DNA from: CADCTB01 sp964479465
Lineage (GTDB): Bacteria; Actinomycetota; Acidimicrobiia; Acidimicrobiales; AC-14
DNA: 64,000 bases
Reading direction: 5' to 3'
Assembly: GCA_964479465.1 (NCBI GenBank)
Contig: CAYZMG010000010.1
Coordinates: forward strand, 1-64,000
Shown here piece by piece: positions 15,783 through 23,867 of this stretch; within the stretch, counting starts at the first letter, position 1; every line of letters starts with the position of its first letter. The notes under the pieces are model-generated. The model did not search any database. It saw nothing but the letters and a program-made list of their open reading frames with translations, and was not told the DNA's origin. The position numbers and the translations under genes were made by a program.

Positions 15783-17518
15783 CCCACCACACCATCGAGC
15801 GCACGGACCTCGTGTTCAAGAGCGCCACCGCGCCCGCCGGAGTCGAGACGAAGCGCCTGTTCGTGCCGTCCATGGGCGCCGCCAAGATGGCCGACGACGG
15901 CAAGACGCTCACCGGCTACGGCTCGGTCTTCGGCAACGTCGACCTCGACAAGGACATCATCGACCACGGCGCCTTTGCCGACGACCTCGCCGAGTTCCTG
16001 GCCGACGGGTTCCTCGGCTGGATGCACGATTGGGGCGACAGCTCCGGGCCGCCGGTCGGCTACTTCCTGGAGGCGACCGAGGACGACCACGGCCTCTTCC
16101 TCTCCGCCCGCTTCCACTCAACGGCCAACGCCGACCAGGTGCGGGTGTGGGCGCAGGAGCGCCTCGCCGCCGGGAAGTCCGTGGGCCTGTCCATCGGCTT
16201 CCGCATCCTCGGCTGGGAGCGCGACGCCGCCGGCCTCCGCCACATCACGAAGGCCAAGCTCTACGAGGTCTCCGTCGTCACCGTGCCGGCCAACCCCAAG
16301 GCCCAGGTGACCGGCATCAAGTCACGGCCGACCGACCCCGGCGCCCCAAGCTCCTCCGACCTCGAAAGGCGGTCCCTGGCCGTGCGTTCTTCCACCCTCC
16401 CCTCCAGCTCCTTCGAGCTGGATTCCTTCGAGCCGGCCGGCCATGCCGTCGTCGACCAGCGGGGCTACGTCCTCGACGACCTCGGGCCGGGCGCTCTGAG
16501 CGGCAAGATGGCCCAGGTCGTCGCCGGGTCCTCCTACAAGGAGGCGTTCCGGACCTACCTTCGAAAGGGCCTGTCTGGCCTCGGTCAGACCCACCTCAAG
16601 ACCCTCCAGGAGGGCAACGACGAGCAGGGCGGCTTCCTGGTCCCGACCGACGTCTCCTCCCGGATCATCAGCCGGGCCCCGACGCCGACCCGGGTTTCGT
16701 CGAGGGTGACGCGCATCCCGACGAGTCGGGACCGCATCCGGGTGCCGAAGGTCAACTACAGCGCCGACGACGTGTACTCCACCGGCGCCCGGGTGACCTG
16801 GACGGGGGAGATTCCAACGTCGAGCACTCAGCACCGGGTCACCGACCCTGCGTTCGGCCAGATCGGGATCTCTGTCTTCACGGCCATGCTCTCCATGGAC
16901 ATCACCCTCGACATGGTCGAGGACACGTCGTTCCCGCTCGTCACCTGGGTCGCCGACAAGATGGCCGAGACCTACGGCCTGCTCCAGGACGAGCTCATCC
17001 TGACCGGCCCCGACATCGGCCGCCCCGCCGGCATCCTGCTCGACCCCGACGGCACCGACCAGCCGGCGAGCGTGAAGACCGGCAGCGCCGCGGCCCTCAC
17101 AGCCGATGGGCTTCTGGACCTCACCTGGGCCATCCCGGAGCAGTACGACGAGAACAGCGCATGGGTGTTCAACAAGACGTCCACGGGAAAGGCCATCGCC
17201 AAGCTCAAGGACGCCGACAACCGGTACCTGTGGGCGCAGTTCGAGCAGTCGGGCCTCATGATGTCGGCCCGTCAGCGCCCTCTCATGGGCTACCCGGTGC
17301 TCTTCAGCGGCTTCATGCCCAACGTGGCCGCCGACGCCTTCCCGGCCATCTTCGGCGACCTGACGGGCTACTTCCTCGTCGAGCGGGTGGGCCTGTCCAT
17401 CCAGGTGCTCCGGGAAAAGTACGCCGAGGAGAACAAGATCGTGGTCCTCGGCCGCGTCCGCTTCGGCGGCCTGGTCGCCGAGCCCTGGAAGCTCCGTATC
17501 CACAAGGTCGCGGCGTAG
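15779..17518 (+). CDS. HK97-type prohead protease fused to major capsid protein
   Basis: 579 residues from GTG. Residues about 1-185 form a U35-type prohead protease: GYGSVFGNVD, catalytic His in WMHDW (H83), Ser in GLSIGF (S138), Glu in LYEVSVVTVPAN (E163). Residues about 230-579 are an HK97-fold major capsid protein, with EGNDEQGGFLVPTDV at its start, a TWTGEI segment and a hydrophobic C-terminal core. A linker of about 45 residues between them is where the protease would normally cut the delta region. Fused forms are known in some phages. Confidence 0.9.
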   Translation: MTHHTIERTDLVFKSATAPAGVETKRLFVPSMGAAKMADDGKTLTGYGSVFGNVDLDKDIIDHGAFADDLAEFLADGFLGWMHDWGDSSGPPVGYFLEATEDDHGLFLSARFHSTANADQVRVWAQERLAAGKSVGLSIGFRILGWERDAAGLRHITKAKLYEVSVVTVPANPKAQVTGIKSRPTDPGAPSSSDLERRSLAVRSSTLPSSSFELDSFEPAGHAVVDQRGYVLDDLGPGALSGKMAQVVAGSSYKEAFRTYLRKGLSGLGQTHLKTLQEGNDEQGGFLVPTDVSSRIISRAPTPTRVSSRVTRIPTSRDRIRVPKVNYSADDVYSTGARVTWTGEIPTSSTQHRVTDPAFGQIGISVFTAMLSMDITLDMVEDTSFPLVTWVADKMAETYGLLQDELILTGPDIGRPAGILLDPDGTDQPASVKTGSAAALTADGLLDLTWAIPEQYDENSAWVFNKTSTGKAIAKLKDADNRYLWAQFEQSGLMMSARQRPLMGYPVLFSGFMPNVAADAFPAIFGDLTGYFLVERVGLSIQVLREKYAEENKIVVLGRVRFGGLVAEPWKLRIHKVAA

Positions 17519-17531
17519 GCCGTGGCAGCCC

Positions 17532-17601
17532 GGACCTGGGGACTGGTCCCCCCGGGTCCTCGTCGGGCCGGGCCGTGTGGTGCCGCACGCGGCTCGGCCC
17601 G
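17532..17601 (+). other. Two strong tandem hairpins between capsid and tape-measure genes
   Basis: The first hairpin pairs GGACCTGGGG (17532-17541) with CCCCGGGTCC (17550-17559), one wobble. The second has 16-bp arms, 17564-17579 with 17586-17601, two wobbles and a 6-nt loop. They fill most of the 110-bp gap and could attenuate transcription or protect the 3' end of the capsid mRNA. No T-run follows. Confidence 0.6.
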
Positions 17602-17628
17602 ACACCAAGAAACGAGAGGAGGTGACCC

Positions 17629-19778
17629 ATGGATGCTGCTGAGCTTGTAGTTCGGATCACCGGCGACATCGACGACATCGAGCGCAAGCTCGACCGGACG
17701 ACCCGCTCAGTGTCGACCATGGGCGACAAGTTCGATTCCGCCGGCAAGAAGATGTCCAGCGCCGGCCGCAGCATCAGCACCGGCTTCTCTCTGCCCTTGA
17801 TCGCCGCCGGCGGCTTCGCACTGAAGACCGCCATGGACTTCGAGAGCGCCTTCGCCGGCGTGGCCAAGACCATCGACGCCAGCGCGGCCGAGATGGCTCA
17901 GCTGGAAGCCGGCATCATCGCGATGTCGAAGTCAGTGCCCGCCTCGGTCGAGGAGATCGCCAAGGTGGCCGAGGCAGCCGGCCAGCTCGGCATCGCCAAG
18001 GAGAACATCCTCACCTTCTCCCGGACGATGATCGACCTGGGCGAGACGACCAACATGTCCGCCGACGAAGCCGCCACCGCCCTCGCTCGCCTGGCGAACA
18101 TCACCCAGATGCCCCAGGACGAGTTCGACCGCCTGGCCTCCACGGTGGTGCACCTCGGCAACAACCTCGCCACCACAGAGGGCGAGATCGTCGAGTTCGG
18201 CCTCCGCATCGCCGGCGCCGGCAACGTCGTCGGGATGACCGAGCACGAGATCATGGCCTTCGCCGGGGCCATGTCCTCCCTGGGTATCAACGCTGAGGCC
18301 GGCGGTACGGCCATCTCCCGGGCCTTCATCAAGATCGCCACGGCGGTCGACGAGGGCGGAGAAGGGCTCGAAGCCTTCGCCGAGGTGGCCGGCATGTCGT
18401 CGGAGAAGTTCTCGACGGCGTTCAAGGACAACGCCGCCGGCGCCATGGCCAGCTTCATCGAGGGGCTGGGCCGGGTCCAGGACTCCGGCGGGTCTCTGTT
18501 CAAGGTGCTCGGGGACCTGGGCATGCAGGAGATCCGCCTTCGTGACTCCATGCTCCGCCTCGCCGGGGGCGGCGACATCCTGCGCGACTCCCTGGCGATG
18601 GGAGCGAAGGCGTGGGAGGAAAACAACGCCGCCACCGACGAGGCCGCCAAGCGGTACGGGACCACCGCCTCCCAGCTCGAGATGTTCTGGAACAAGGTGA
18701 AGGGGGCGACCGCTGCCCTCGGGCAGGAGTTGGTGCCGGCGCTCATCGGCGCCATGGAGGCGGCGGAACCCCTGGGCCGCTTCGTAATCGCTGCTATCGG
18801 GTGGTTCGGCGACCTGCCTGGCCCGGTCAAGACCTTCGTCATCGCCCTCGCCGGCATCGTGGCCATCGCCGGGCCGATCCTCGTGGCCGTGGGCGCCGTG
18901 GTGACCGCGATCGGAGCCATCGCTCCGGTGGTCGGGGCTGTGGCCGCCGTGATCTCGGCCCCGGTGCTCGGGATTGTCGCCCTTATCGTCGGCATCGGCG
19001 TGGCCGCCTATGNNNNNNNNNNGCCCTGTGGCGGAACTGGGACACCGTATGGGGCTGGATCACCGGCGCCTTGGGTGCGGCCTACGACTTCGTGTCCGAT
19101 CACTTGGTCAGGCTCCTCCTCCCCTTCGCTCCCATCGTCGCCGCCCTCCTGTGGCTGTGGCAGAACTGGGAGGGCGTGACGTCGCTCATCACCGGCGCCA
19201 TGGGGTCCTTGGCCTCAGCGGTGAACGACCGGCTCTCCGCCATCGTCGGGTGGTTCGGTGATCTGCCGGGCCGGATTCTCGGTGCCCTGGGCGACTTGGC
19301 CGGGATGATGTGGGACCTCGGGGTCAACATGATCCAGGGGTTCATCGGCGGCATCCGTGCCATGGCCAGCGCCGCCTACAACGCCGCCAGGAGCGTGGTG
19401 AGCGGAGCGGTGAACGGGGTCAAGTCCTTCCTTGGCATCCGGTCTCCGTCGAAGCTGTTCATGGAGATCGGCACCGACACCATGGCGGGCCTCGCCGTCG
19501 GTGTGGAGGCTGAAGAGGCTCGTCTCACCGCCATGCTGCGAGACATGGCCGGGTCGATGGCTGCCGGCTGGGACCAGGCTCCTTCTGCTCCGGTCGCCGG
19601 CCCGACGCTTGGGGCGCAGCCGAGCCCCATCGACTACGAGAAGCTGGGCGAGTCTGTTGCTCGGCACCTGGCCCCGCTCCTGGCGCAGCTCCTGTTCCAG
19701 CTCCTCCAAGCGCAGGAGGGCAAGGGCGGCGACGCCATGCACGTTGCCCGGGAGATCGCATGGAGGACGGGCGCATGA
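17629..19778 (+). CDS. Phage tail tape-measure protein (TP901 core type), interrupted by an assembly gap
   Basis: The ATG has an excellent GAGAGGAGG site 6 bp upstream. The N-terminal half has the TP901 tape-measure core (about 60-390), with repeated AGAMSSLGINAEAGGTAI-type helices. Hydrophobic segments follow (about 385-465). Ten Ns at 19013-19022 break the frame; the second half, read one frame over, has WLWQNWEGV, more membrane-like helices and an IRSPSKLFMEIG motif typical of tape-measure C-termini. The visible length is near 715 residues, implying a modest tail if the gap is small. Confidence 0.88.
19013..19022. other. Assembly gap (10 N) inside the tape-measure gene
   Basis: Ten Ns replace unknown sequence. 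The reading frame changes across the gap, so its true length is not 10 bp. Internal tape-measure repeats are a likely cause. Confidence 0.98.
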
Positions 19779-20101
19779 CGTCGATGGCGGACCCCGAACA
19801 GCTCCGCCAGGCGCGCGGCGTGATGCTGGCTACGGTCACCGCTCGGCTCGCCATAGCCTCGGGCATGGACGCCGGCGAGGCGGTCGACCTGCTCCAGAAT
19901 GCAGGCGTCCTGCTCGAAGCCAACAACGACCCGATGGTCACCGCCCTCGTCGTCACCGAACTCGCCGGCTTGGTCGTCTCCCTCCTCCAGGTGCTCGCTA
20001 ACCACGGCGACCAGTCGCTCGAAGAGTGCTGGCGGATCGTGTGCCGGAACTACGCCCAGGAGGACGCTGCAGGCGCCTCGGGCGCCTCTCCTGGCCCCTG
20101 A
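19775..20101 (+). CDS. Small helical protein behind the tape-measure gene
   Basis: 108 residues from ATG 19775 in an ATGA overlap. The middle is a hydrophobic helix pair (MVTALVVTELAGLVVSLLQV) and the C-terminus is disordered. It could be a tail accessory or membrane-interacting protein. No family is recognised. Confidence 0.55.
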   Translation: MTSMADPEQLRQARGVMLATVTARLAIASGMDAGEAVDLLQNAGVLLEANNDPMVTALVVTELAGLVVSLLQVLANHGDQSLEECWRIVCRNYAQEDAAGASGASPGP

Positions 20102-20139
20102 GGCTGCGGGAGGGCCGGCCTGAACACCAAGAACGCCGC

Positions 20140-20778
20140 TTAGGACGACGTGACGGAGGCCAGCCCAAAGGCCGCCGTGGTGGAGTTGCGCGCCACCTCC
20201 TGGCCGTCGATCTCAATGATGATCGACAGCTCTCCGGGCCCGTCGTCCCGCTTCTGGACGTTGGCGGAGATCAGGTTGCCAACGAGCGTCTCGACGTCGT
20301 AGGACGCCGGGCCGCACCCCTCCCTGGTTGCGTCGCCAATCGAGCCCGACCAGCACAACGTGGCAGCCGCCTCAACCCGCACGACAGCGGGCTTGCCCTC
20401 CAGCTCCTCGCTCACCTGGTTGGCCGCCCCTCCGATGAGAGCGACGCAGGCAGCCATCACGCCGAAGATGCCGAGCATGACCCCCAGAGCGATCTTCCAC
20501 ACCTTCACCCCGCCGTCCCTGGACTTGCGTCGAGGCTGGTCGGCTGGGGCGTTCATCGGCTCCGCCGGAGACGCTCGACGGGCTGGTGGCGCCGGCGGGC
20601 CACCGTCATCGAAGATCGAGGGTTCAGGCCGTGGGGGGAGCGGGTCGATGCCCTGGACCTTCTCGGCTGAGATGACGTTCTCCGTCCACTGCTCTCCGTC
20701 CCACCACCGGCCGAAGTGTCGGCCCGATGGGTCCCGCTTCCACCCGGCCGGCCTGGGTCCGCTTCCTTGCTCAGCCAC
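20140..20778 (-). CDS. DUF2510 / DUF4333-like membrane protein
   Basis: The 212-residue protein opens with a DUF2510 module (PAGWKRDPSGRHFGRWWDG then EQWTENV), has a Pro-rich linker and one transmembrane helix (about 95-118), and an exported C-terminal domain with two Cys that resembles DUF4333. Such proteins are typical of actinobacteria and their phages, with unknown function. It lies on the opposite strand to the structural genes, like a cargo gene. Confidence 0.75.
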   Translation of the reverse strand: MAEQGSGPRPAGWKRDPSGRHFGRWWDGEQWTENVISAEKVQGIDPLPPRPEPSIFDDGGPPAPPARRASPAEPMNAPADQPRRKSRDGGVKVWKIALGVMLGIFGVMAACVALIGGAANQVSEELEGKPAVVRVEAAATLCWSGSIGDATREGCGPASYDVETLVGNLISANVQKRDDGPGELSIIIEIDGQEVARNSTTAAFGLASVTSS

Positions 20779-20943
20779 CGTCGCCTCCTCCGTTGGGCGC
20801 TGAGGCTATCGACCGCGGGCGCTGACCGCCTCCGCCTCCTGGACCGGCTGACGGCCCCGCACGGGCCAAGACGCGACCGAGGGGCCGGCGATTCGCTCGC
20901 TCGGGCCCCTCGGGCTCTTCCGTGTGGGTGTCGGCTCCGGCGG

Positions 20944-21261
20944 TCAGGCCGCTCCTGTGGCCCGTGCGGCCGGCTTCCGGGCCACGGAGGCGTGGATCTC
21001 GTTCACGGTGTCCTCCAGGTGCTGCACGAGCCCGTGGAGGCGGTCGACCTGCTCGCTCAGCTCGCCCAGGTTCCACGCCAGGGTGAACACGCCCGGCGCC
21101 CATCGGCCGCCCTCCAGGGAAGCCTGGTCGGCCGCCAGCCGGAGCTTGCTGGTCACCAGGAGGGCGAACGCCTCATCCTGAAAGTCGGCGATGCGCTGCT
21201 CCTGCTCCGCCAGCCGCTACGTCAGGAGTATCGTCTCCTCGGTCAGCGTCCAGGCCACCAT
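20944..21261 (-). pseudogene. Coiled-coil phage-like gene with an in-frame amber codon
   Basis: From ATG 21261 the frame reads MVAWTLTEETILLT, then TAG (21219-21217), then continues as RLAEQEQRIADFQDEAFA through 90 further codons to the end. The ATG overlaps the upstream gene's stop (TGATG), and the sequence on both sides of the TAG has the same helical, heptad-like character (LSEQVDRLHGLVQHLEDTV). Without the TAG it would be a 105-residue protein. A GTG at 21156 could restart it. Confidence 0.6.
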
Positions 21262-21509
21262 CAGGCCACCGCCGCCACGCTCTGAGCGAACAGGGCATCG
21301 GCGGCCACCATCTCGGCGACCAGGCTCCAGGTGGTCTGGCTCGGCAGCCGGCAGCCGGCCAGCTCGGCGACCAAGCGCCGGCCGTTCTCGGGCAGGGCGG
21401 CCACGGTGGCGACGTCGGCCTTGTGGGCGATCAGGACGTTGGCCATCTTCGAGGCCTTCGCCGTGCGGGCAGCCGCCTCTCGGGCGGAAATGGGCCTACG
21501 GTTGCTCAT
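21261..21509 (-). CDS. Small helical hypothetical protein
   Basis: 82 residues from the second in-frame ATG (MSNRRPISAREAAARTAKAS); an ATG 15 bp upstream is an alternative. The product is Ala-rich and helical. Its stop overlaps the start of the amber-containing gene (TGATG), so the two are one coupled unit. Function unknown. Confidence 0.55.
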   Translation of the reverse strand: MSNRRPISAREAAARTAKASKMANVLIAHKADVATVAALPENGRRLVAELAGCRLPSQTTWSLVAEMVAADALFAQSVAAVA

Positions 21510-21602
21510 GTCAGGGACCTCCATGTCTCCTGGCCGGGCTGGGGGGTGTTGGTAGCACCGCCCCAGCCGCTCTCTTTGGTGGCTTCAGACTACCTCAAAG
21601 GG

Positions 21603-21632
21603 TTGTCAGACGTCAACTATTCTAGGTAGAAT
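21603..21632 (+). promoter_or_regulatory. Promoter for the AlpA-like gene, apparently leaderless
   Basis: TTGTCA (21603-21608) and TAGAAT (21627-21632) are separated by 18 bp. The GTG start at 21639 lies 7 bp past the -10 box, where transcription should begin, so the mRNA would lack a leader. Confidence 0.6.
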
Positions 21633-21638
21633 GCGCTG

Positions 21639-21848
21639 GTGACACACCACCTGGTAGGTGCAGCCGAGATAGCCGAGCTGCTCGGCGTCAGCCGCCAACG
21701 AGTCGCCCAGCTCGGCGAGCGGTACGACGACTTCCCCGCTCCGGTGGCGACGATCACGGCCGGCCGCATCTGGGCCCGGGCCGACGTCGAGGCATGGATG
21801 GCAGCGCATCCCGAGCGCCGCACGGGCAGGCCCCGCACAACCGAGTAG
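21639..21848 (+). CDS. AlpA/excisionase-like HTH protein
   Basis: The 69-residue protein has an AlpA-type DNA-binding fold: LVGAAEIAELLGVSRQRVAQ then a PVATITAGRIWARADVEAWM wing. In integrative elements such proteins act as excision factors or activators. It is expressed from its own leaderless-type promoter near the right end of element A. Confidence 0.75.
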   Translation: MTHHLVGAAEIAELLGVSRQRVAQLGERYDDFPAPVATITAGRIWARADVEAWMAAHPERRTGRPRTTE

Positions 21849-22057
21849 CTCAGTCCTCCGGGCCGCTCTCGGGCTCTCGTCGGTCCAGGGAGTCACCGAA
21901 GAGCGCCGCAGTCGACGTCTGCCGACGCTGCCTGGTGCAGTCGGAGTGCCTCGCCTACGCCCTGGAGGACCCGTCGCTCATCGGGGTATGGGGCGGAACG
22001 ACGGCGGTCGAGCGCCGGGCCGGCCAGCTCGGTCTTCCCCCTAGCGTGCCGGGGTGA
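21794..22057 (+). CDS. WhiB-like fragment lacking the first cysteine
   Basis: The C-terminal half matches WhiB regulators: CRRCLVQSECLAYAL carries three of the four cluster cysteines, followed by the signature GVWGG and ERR. The first cysteine, expected about 30 residues upstream, is absent; the N-terminal part overlaps the AlpA-like gene in another frame and looks non-coding. No start codon lies closer to the domain. It is probably a truncated or decayed gene. Confidence 0.55.
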   Translation: MDGSASRAPHGQAPHNRVAQSSGPLSGSRRSRESPKSAAVDVCRRCLVQSECLAYALEDPSLIGVWGGTTAVERRAGQLGLPPSVPG

Positions 22058-22244
22058 AGCAGCGAGAGCTGTAGGACCCGTCTCCGTTGTCGGTGACGGT
22101 GCAGGTCGGGTCAGCCTCGACCGGGGCGACTGGCGCGACCTGGGCCAGCGGAGGCGTGAACGTCGGCGCCTCCTCGGCTCCGCTGCACCCGATCGCCAGC
22201 AGCGCCACCGCCGCCAGGCCCACCCTCCGCCTCATCGGCGACAC
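22041..22244 (-). CDS. Small putative lipoprotein
   Basis: 67 residues. A basic N-terminus, a hydrophobic stretch and a lipobox-like LLAIGC put the lipidated Cys near residue 20. The mature part is short, Pro-rich, and has two further Cys. It is convergent with the WhiB fragment and overlaps it by 17 bp. Function unknown. Confidence 0.6.
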   Translation of the reverse strand: MSPMRRRVGLAAVALLAIGCSGAEEAPTFTPPLAQVAPVAPVEADPTCTVTDNGDGSYSSRCFTPAR

Positions 22245-22262
22245 GCTACTCCGTACGCCGTT

Positions 22263-22281
22263 GTCAACGTCAGCGTCAACG
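22263..22281 (+). repeat. Candidate integrase arm sites, element A right end
   Basis: GTCAACG occurs at 22263-22269 and 22275-22281, the same core as at the left end (9991 and 10002). They lie about 120 bp inside att copy 2. Confidence 0.45.
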
Positions 22282-22398
22282 CAACGTCACCTTGCGGGAC
22301 CCAACTACCCCTCACCAATACCAAGCTAGGGCCAGGCGGATACTGGTCCGACTTGCTTAAACCCAACGTGACCGAACCACCCCATTTGACGTTAATCG

Positions 22399-22465
22399 GA
22401 CTGGGGGTCAAGAGGTCGGGAGTTCAAATCTCCCCAGCCCGACCACAAAAGTGCAGGTCAGAGGG
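22399..22465 (+). repeat. att copy 2, junction of elements A and B
   Basis: It is identical over 67 bp to 9885-9951. It carries only the anticodon-to-CCA half of tRNA-Pro; the 5' half is absent, so it is not a functional tRNA. It serves as right end of A and left end of B. Confidence 0.93.
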
Positions 22466-22483
22466 GGTCTCCGGACCCCCTCT
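22460..22483 (+). terminator. Hairpin directly behind att copy 2
   Basis: AGAGGGGGTC (22460-22469) pairs with GACCCCCTCT (22474-22483) around TCCG. It is followed by CTTG rather than a T-run. A similar hairpin follows att copy 3. Confidence 0.6.
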
Positions 22484-22500
22484 CTTGCTGCCCCGGAGCA

Positions 22501-22522
22501 TTTGGTCACGGTTTGGTCACGG
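22501..22522 (+). repeat. Candidate integrase arm sites, element B left end
   Basis: TTTGGTCACGG occurs twice head to tail (22501-22511, 22512-22522), exact 11-bp period, just ahead of the integrase start. Two exact copies and one near-copy lie at the right end (37837). Confidence 0.7.
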
Positions 22523-22544
22523 AATTCTTGGTAGCGTCGCGGCC

Positions 22545-23804
22545 GTGCGAGGGCAAGTCCTCAAACGAGGGGACACGTGGAGCTACGTCGTCGACCTTCC
22601 GCCGGCTCCCGACGGACGCCGCCGGCAGCGCAAGAAGGGCGGCTTCCGCACGCGCAAGGAGGCCGAGGCCGCCCTCGCTGCGCTCATGACGGATGCGCAG
22701 AACGGCAAGGTCGTGGAAGTCACGCGCCAGACGGTGGCGAGCTACCTCGAAGAGTGGTTGGCGACGGTGGCGCCGTCGCTGCGCCCGACGACCGTGCAGG
22801 GCTACGAGCACGCGGTGCGGAACTGGATCATCCCCCGCATCGGCGGAGTACGGCTGCAGGCCGTCACGCCTCAGGTGCTCCAGCGCATGTACGGCGACCT
22901 GTCGACGTCCGGCCGCCTCAACGGGAAAGGCGGGCTCTCGCCTCGGTCGGTCAAGCTGGCCCATACGGTCATGCACCTGGCGCTCGGCAAGGCGGCCTTA
23001 TGGCGCGTGATCCCGGCCAACCCGGCAGCTTTGAAGCTGGACCTACCGCGTCAGGTGCGCAAGCCCATGAAGACATGGACCGCGGAGGAAGCCCGAGGTT
23101 TCCTTGCAACGACGGCGGACGACCGACTCGCGACCTTGTGGGTGTTGATGCTCGGGACCGGGCTGCGGCGAGGCGAGGCCCTCGGTCTGCACTGGGATGC
23201 CGTCGACTTCACCGCTTCCCGGCTGGGCGTCGTGAGCGGCCTCGTCGTCGCCTCGTGGCTACTGCGCACCTACCGCCGCAGCGGCGGCAGGGCCGGCATC
23301 CGGGCCGTCGCGGCGTCCCCTCCCGCGCGCCTTGCGCTCGTCGGTGCGTNNNNNNNNNNCGTCGCCAGAGGCAAGCCGTACCTGTCCGAGCCCAAGACGC
23401 CCGGTAGCCGGCGGGTCGTCCACCTCGACCGCCAAGTGGTGGCGGCACTTCGGGCACATCGGAAGCGTCAAGCCGCCGAACGCCTTGCAGCCGGGCAGGG
23501 ATGGGAGGAAAGCGGTCTGGTGTTCACCACGCCGGCCGGCGGATGGATCGACCCCAACAACATCCATCGGGTCTTTGACGCCGCGATCGCCCGGGCCGGC
23601 GTGCCCTCGATCCGCGTCCACGACTTGCGCCACACCTTCGCCACCCTCGCCCTGGGCGCGGGCGTCCACCCGAAGCAGGTCCAGGAGATGCTCGGCCACG
23701 CTGACGTCTCGATCACCCTCGACATCTACTCGCACGTCACCGAGGACATGCACCGAGAGGCCGCCGAGCGCATCGGCAGGCTGCTCTTTCCTGATGCTGG
23801 GTGA
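22545..23804 (+). CDS. int: Tyrosine recombinase / integrase of element B, with an assembly gap
   Basis: About 419 residues from GTG 22545. Arm-binding domain (1-50), core-binding domain (about 60-150), then catalytic motifs: TGLRRGEALGL (Arg about 208), VHDLRHTFATLA, LGHADVSITLDIYSHV with the nucleophile Tyr near 395. Ten Ns lie at 23350-23359. The 100-odd bp before the gap translate into an atypical Arg/Ala/Ser stretch where a conserved strand is expected, so this part may be misassembled. Confidence 0.88.
   Translation: MRGQVLKRGDTWSYVVDLPPAPDGRRRQRKKGGFRTRKEAEAALAALMTDAQNGKVVEVTRQTVASYLEEWLATVAPSLRPTTVQGYEHAVRNWIIPRIGGVRLQAVTPQVLQRMYGDLSTSGRLNGKGGLSPRSVKLAHTVMHLALGKAALWRVIPANPAALKLDLPRQVRKPMKTWTAEEARGFLATTADDRLATLWVLMLGTGLRRGEALGLHWDAVDFTASRLGVVSGLVVASWLLRTYRRSGGRAGIRAVAASPPARLALVGAXXXXVARGKPYLSEPKTPGSRRVVHLDRQVVAALRAHRKRQAAERLAAGQGWEESGLVFTTPAGGWIDPNNIHRVFDAAIARAGVPSIRVHDLRHTFATLALGAGVHPKQVQEMLGHADVSITLDIYSHVTEDMHREAAERIGRLLFPDAG
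23350..23359. other. Assembly gap (10 N) inside the element B integrase
   Basis: Ten Ns stand for missing sequence. The preceding bases (about 23231-23349) do not look like integrase coding sequence, so the contig end may be wrong. Confidence 0.98.
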
Positions 23805-23867
23805 TGCGGCTATGGCCATTCCCGCTCTGCGAATGCCCCGGATCGCGAGGTCGGTTTCCTGTCATCC

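Larger units (their letters stand above)
9885..22398. mobile_element. Element A: tRNA-Pro-integrated phage or satellite-like element
   Basis: It is bounded by the 67-bp att repeats and carries a tyrosine integrase, two small HTH regulators, a replicative helicase with iteron-like repeats, a terminase-small-like protein, a fused protease-capsid protein, a tape-measure protein and small accessory genes. At about 12.5 kb it is far below a complete tailed phage. Large terminase, portal, connectors and lysis genes are not recognisable. Confidence 0.85.

Noticed and set aside
16322..17608. 428-residue minus-strand ORF opposite the capsid gene
   Set aside because: It mirrors the capsid coding strand of a GC-rich gene and has no recognisable feature.
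22399..22465. Second and third tRNA-Pro genes at the att copies
   Set aside because: The acceptor 5' strand and D arm are missing at 22399 and 37974, so these are only 3' halves.
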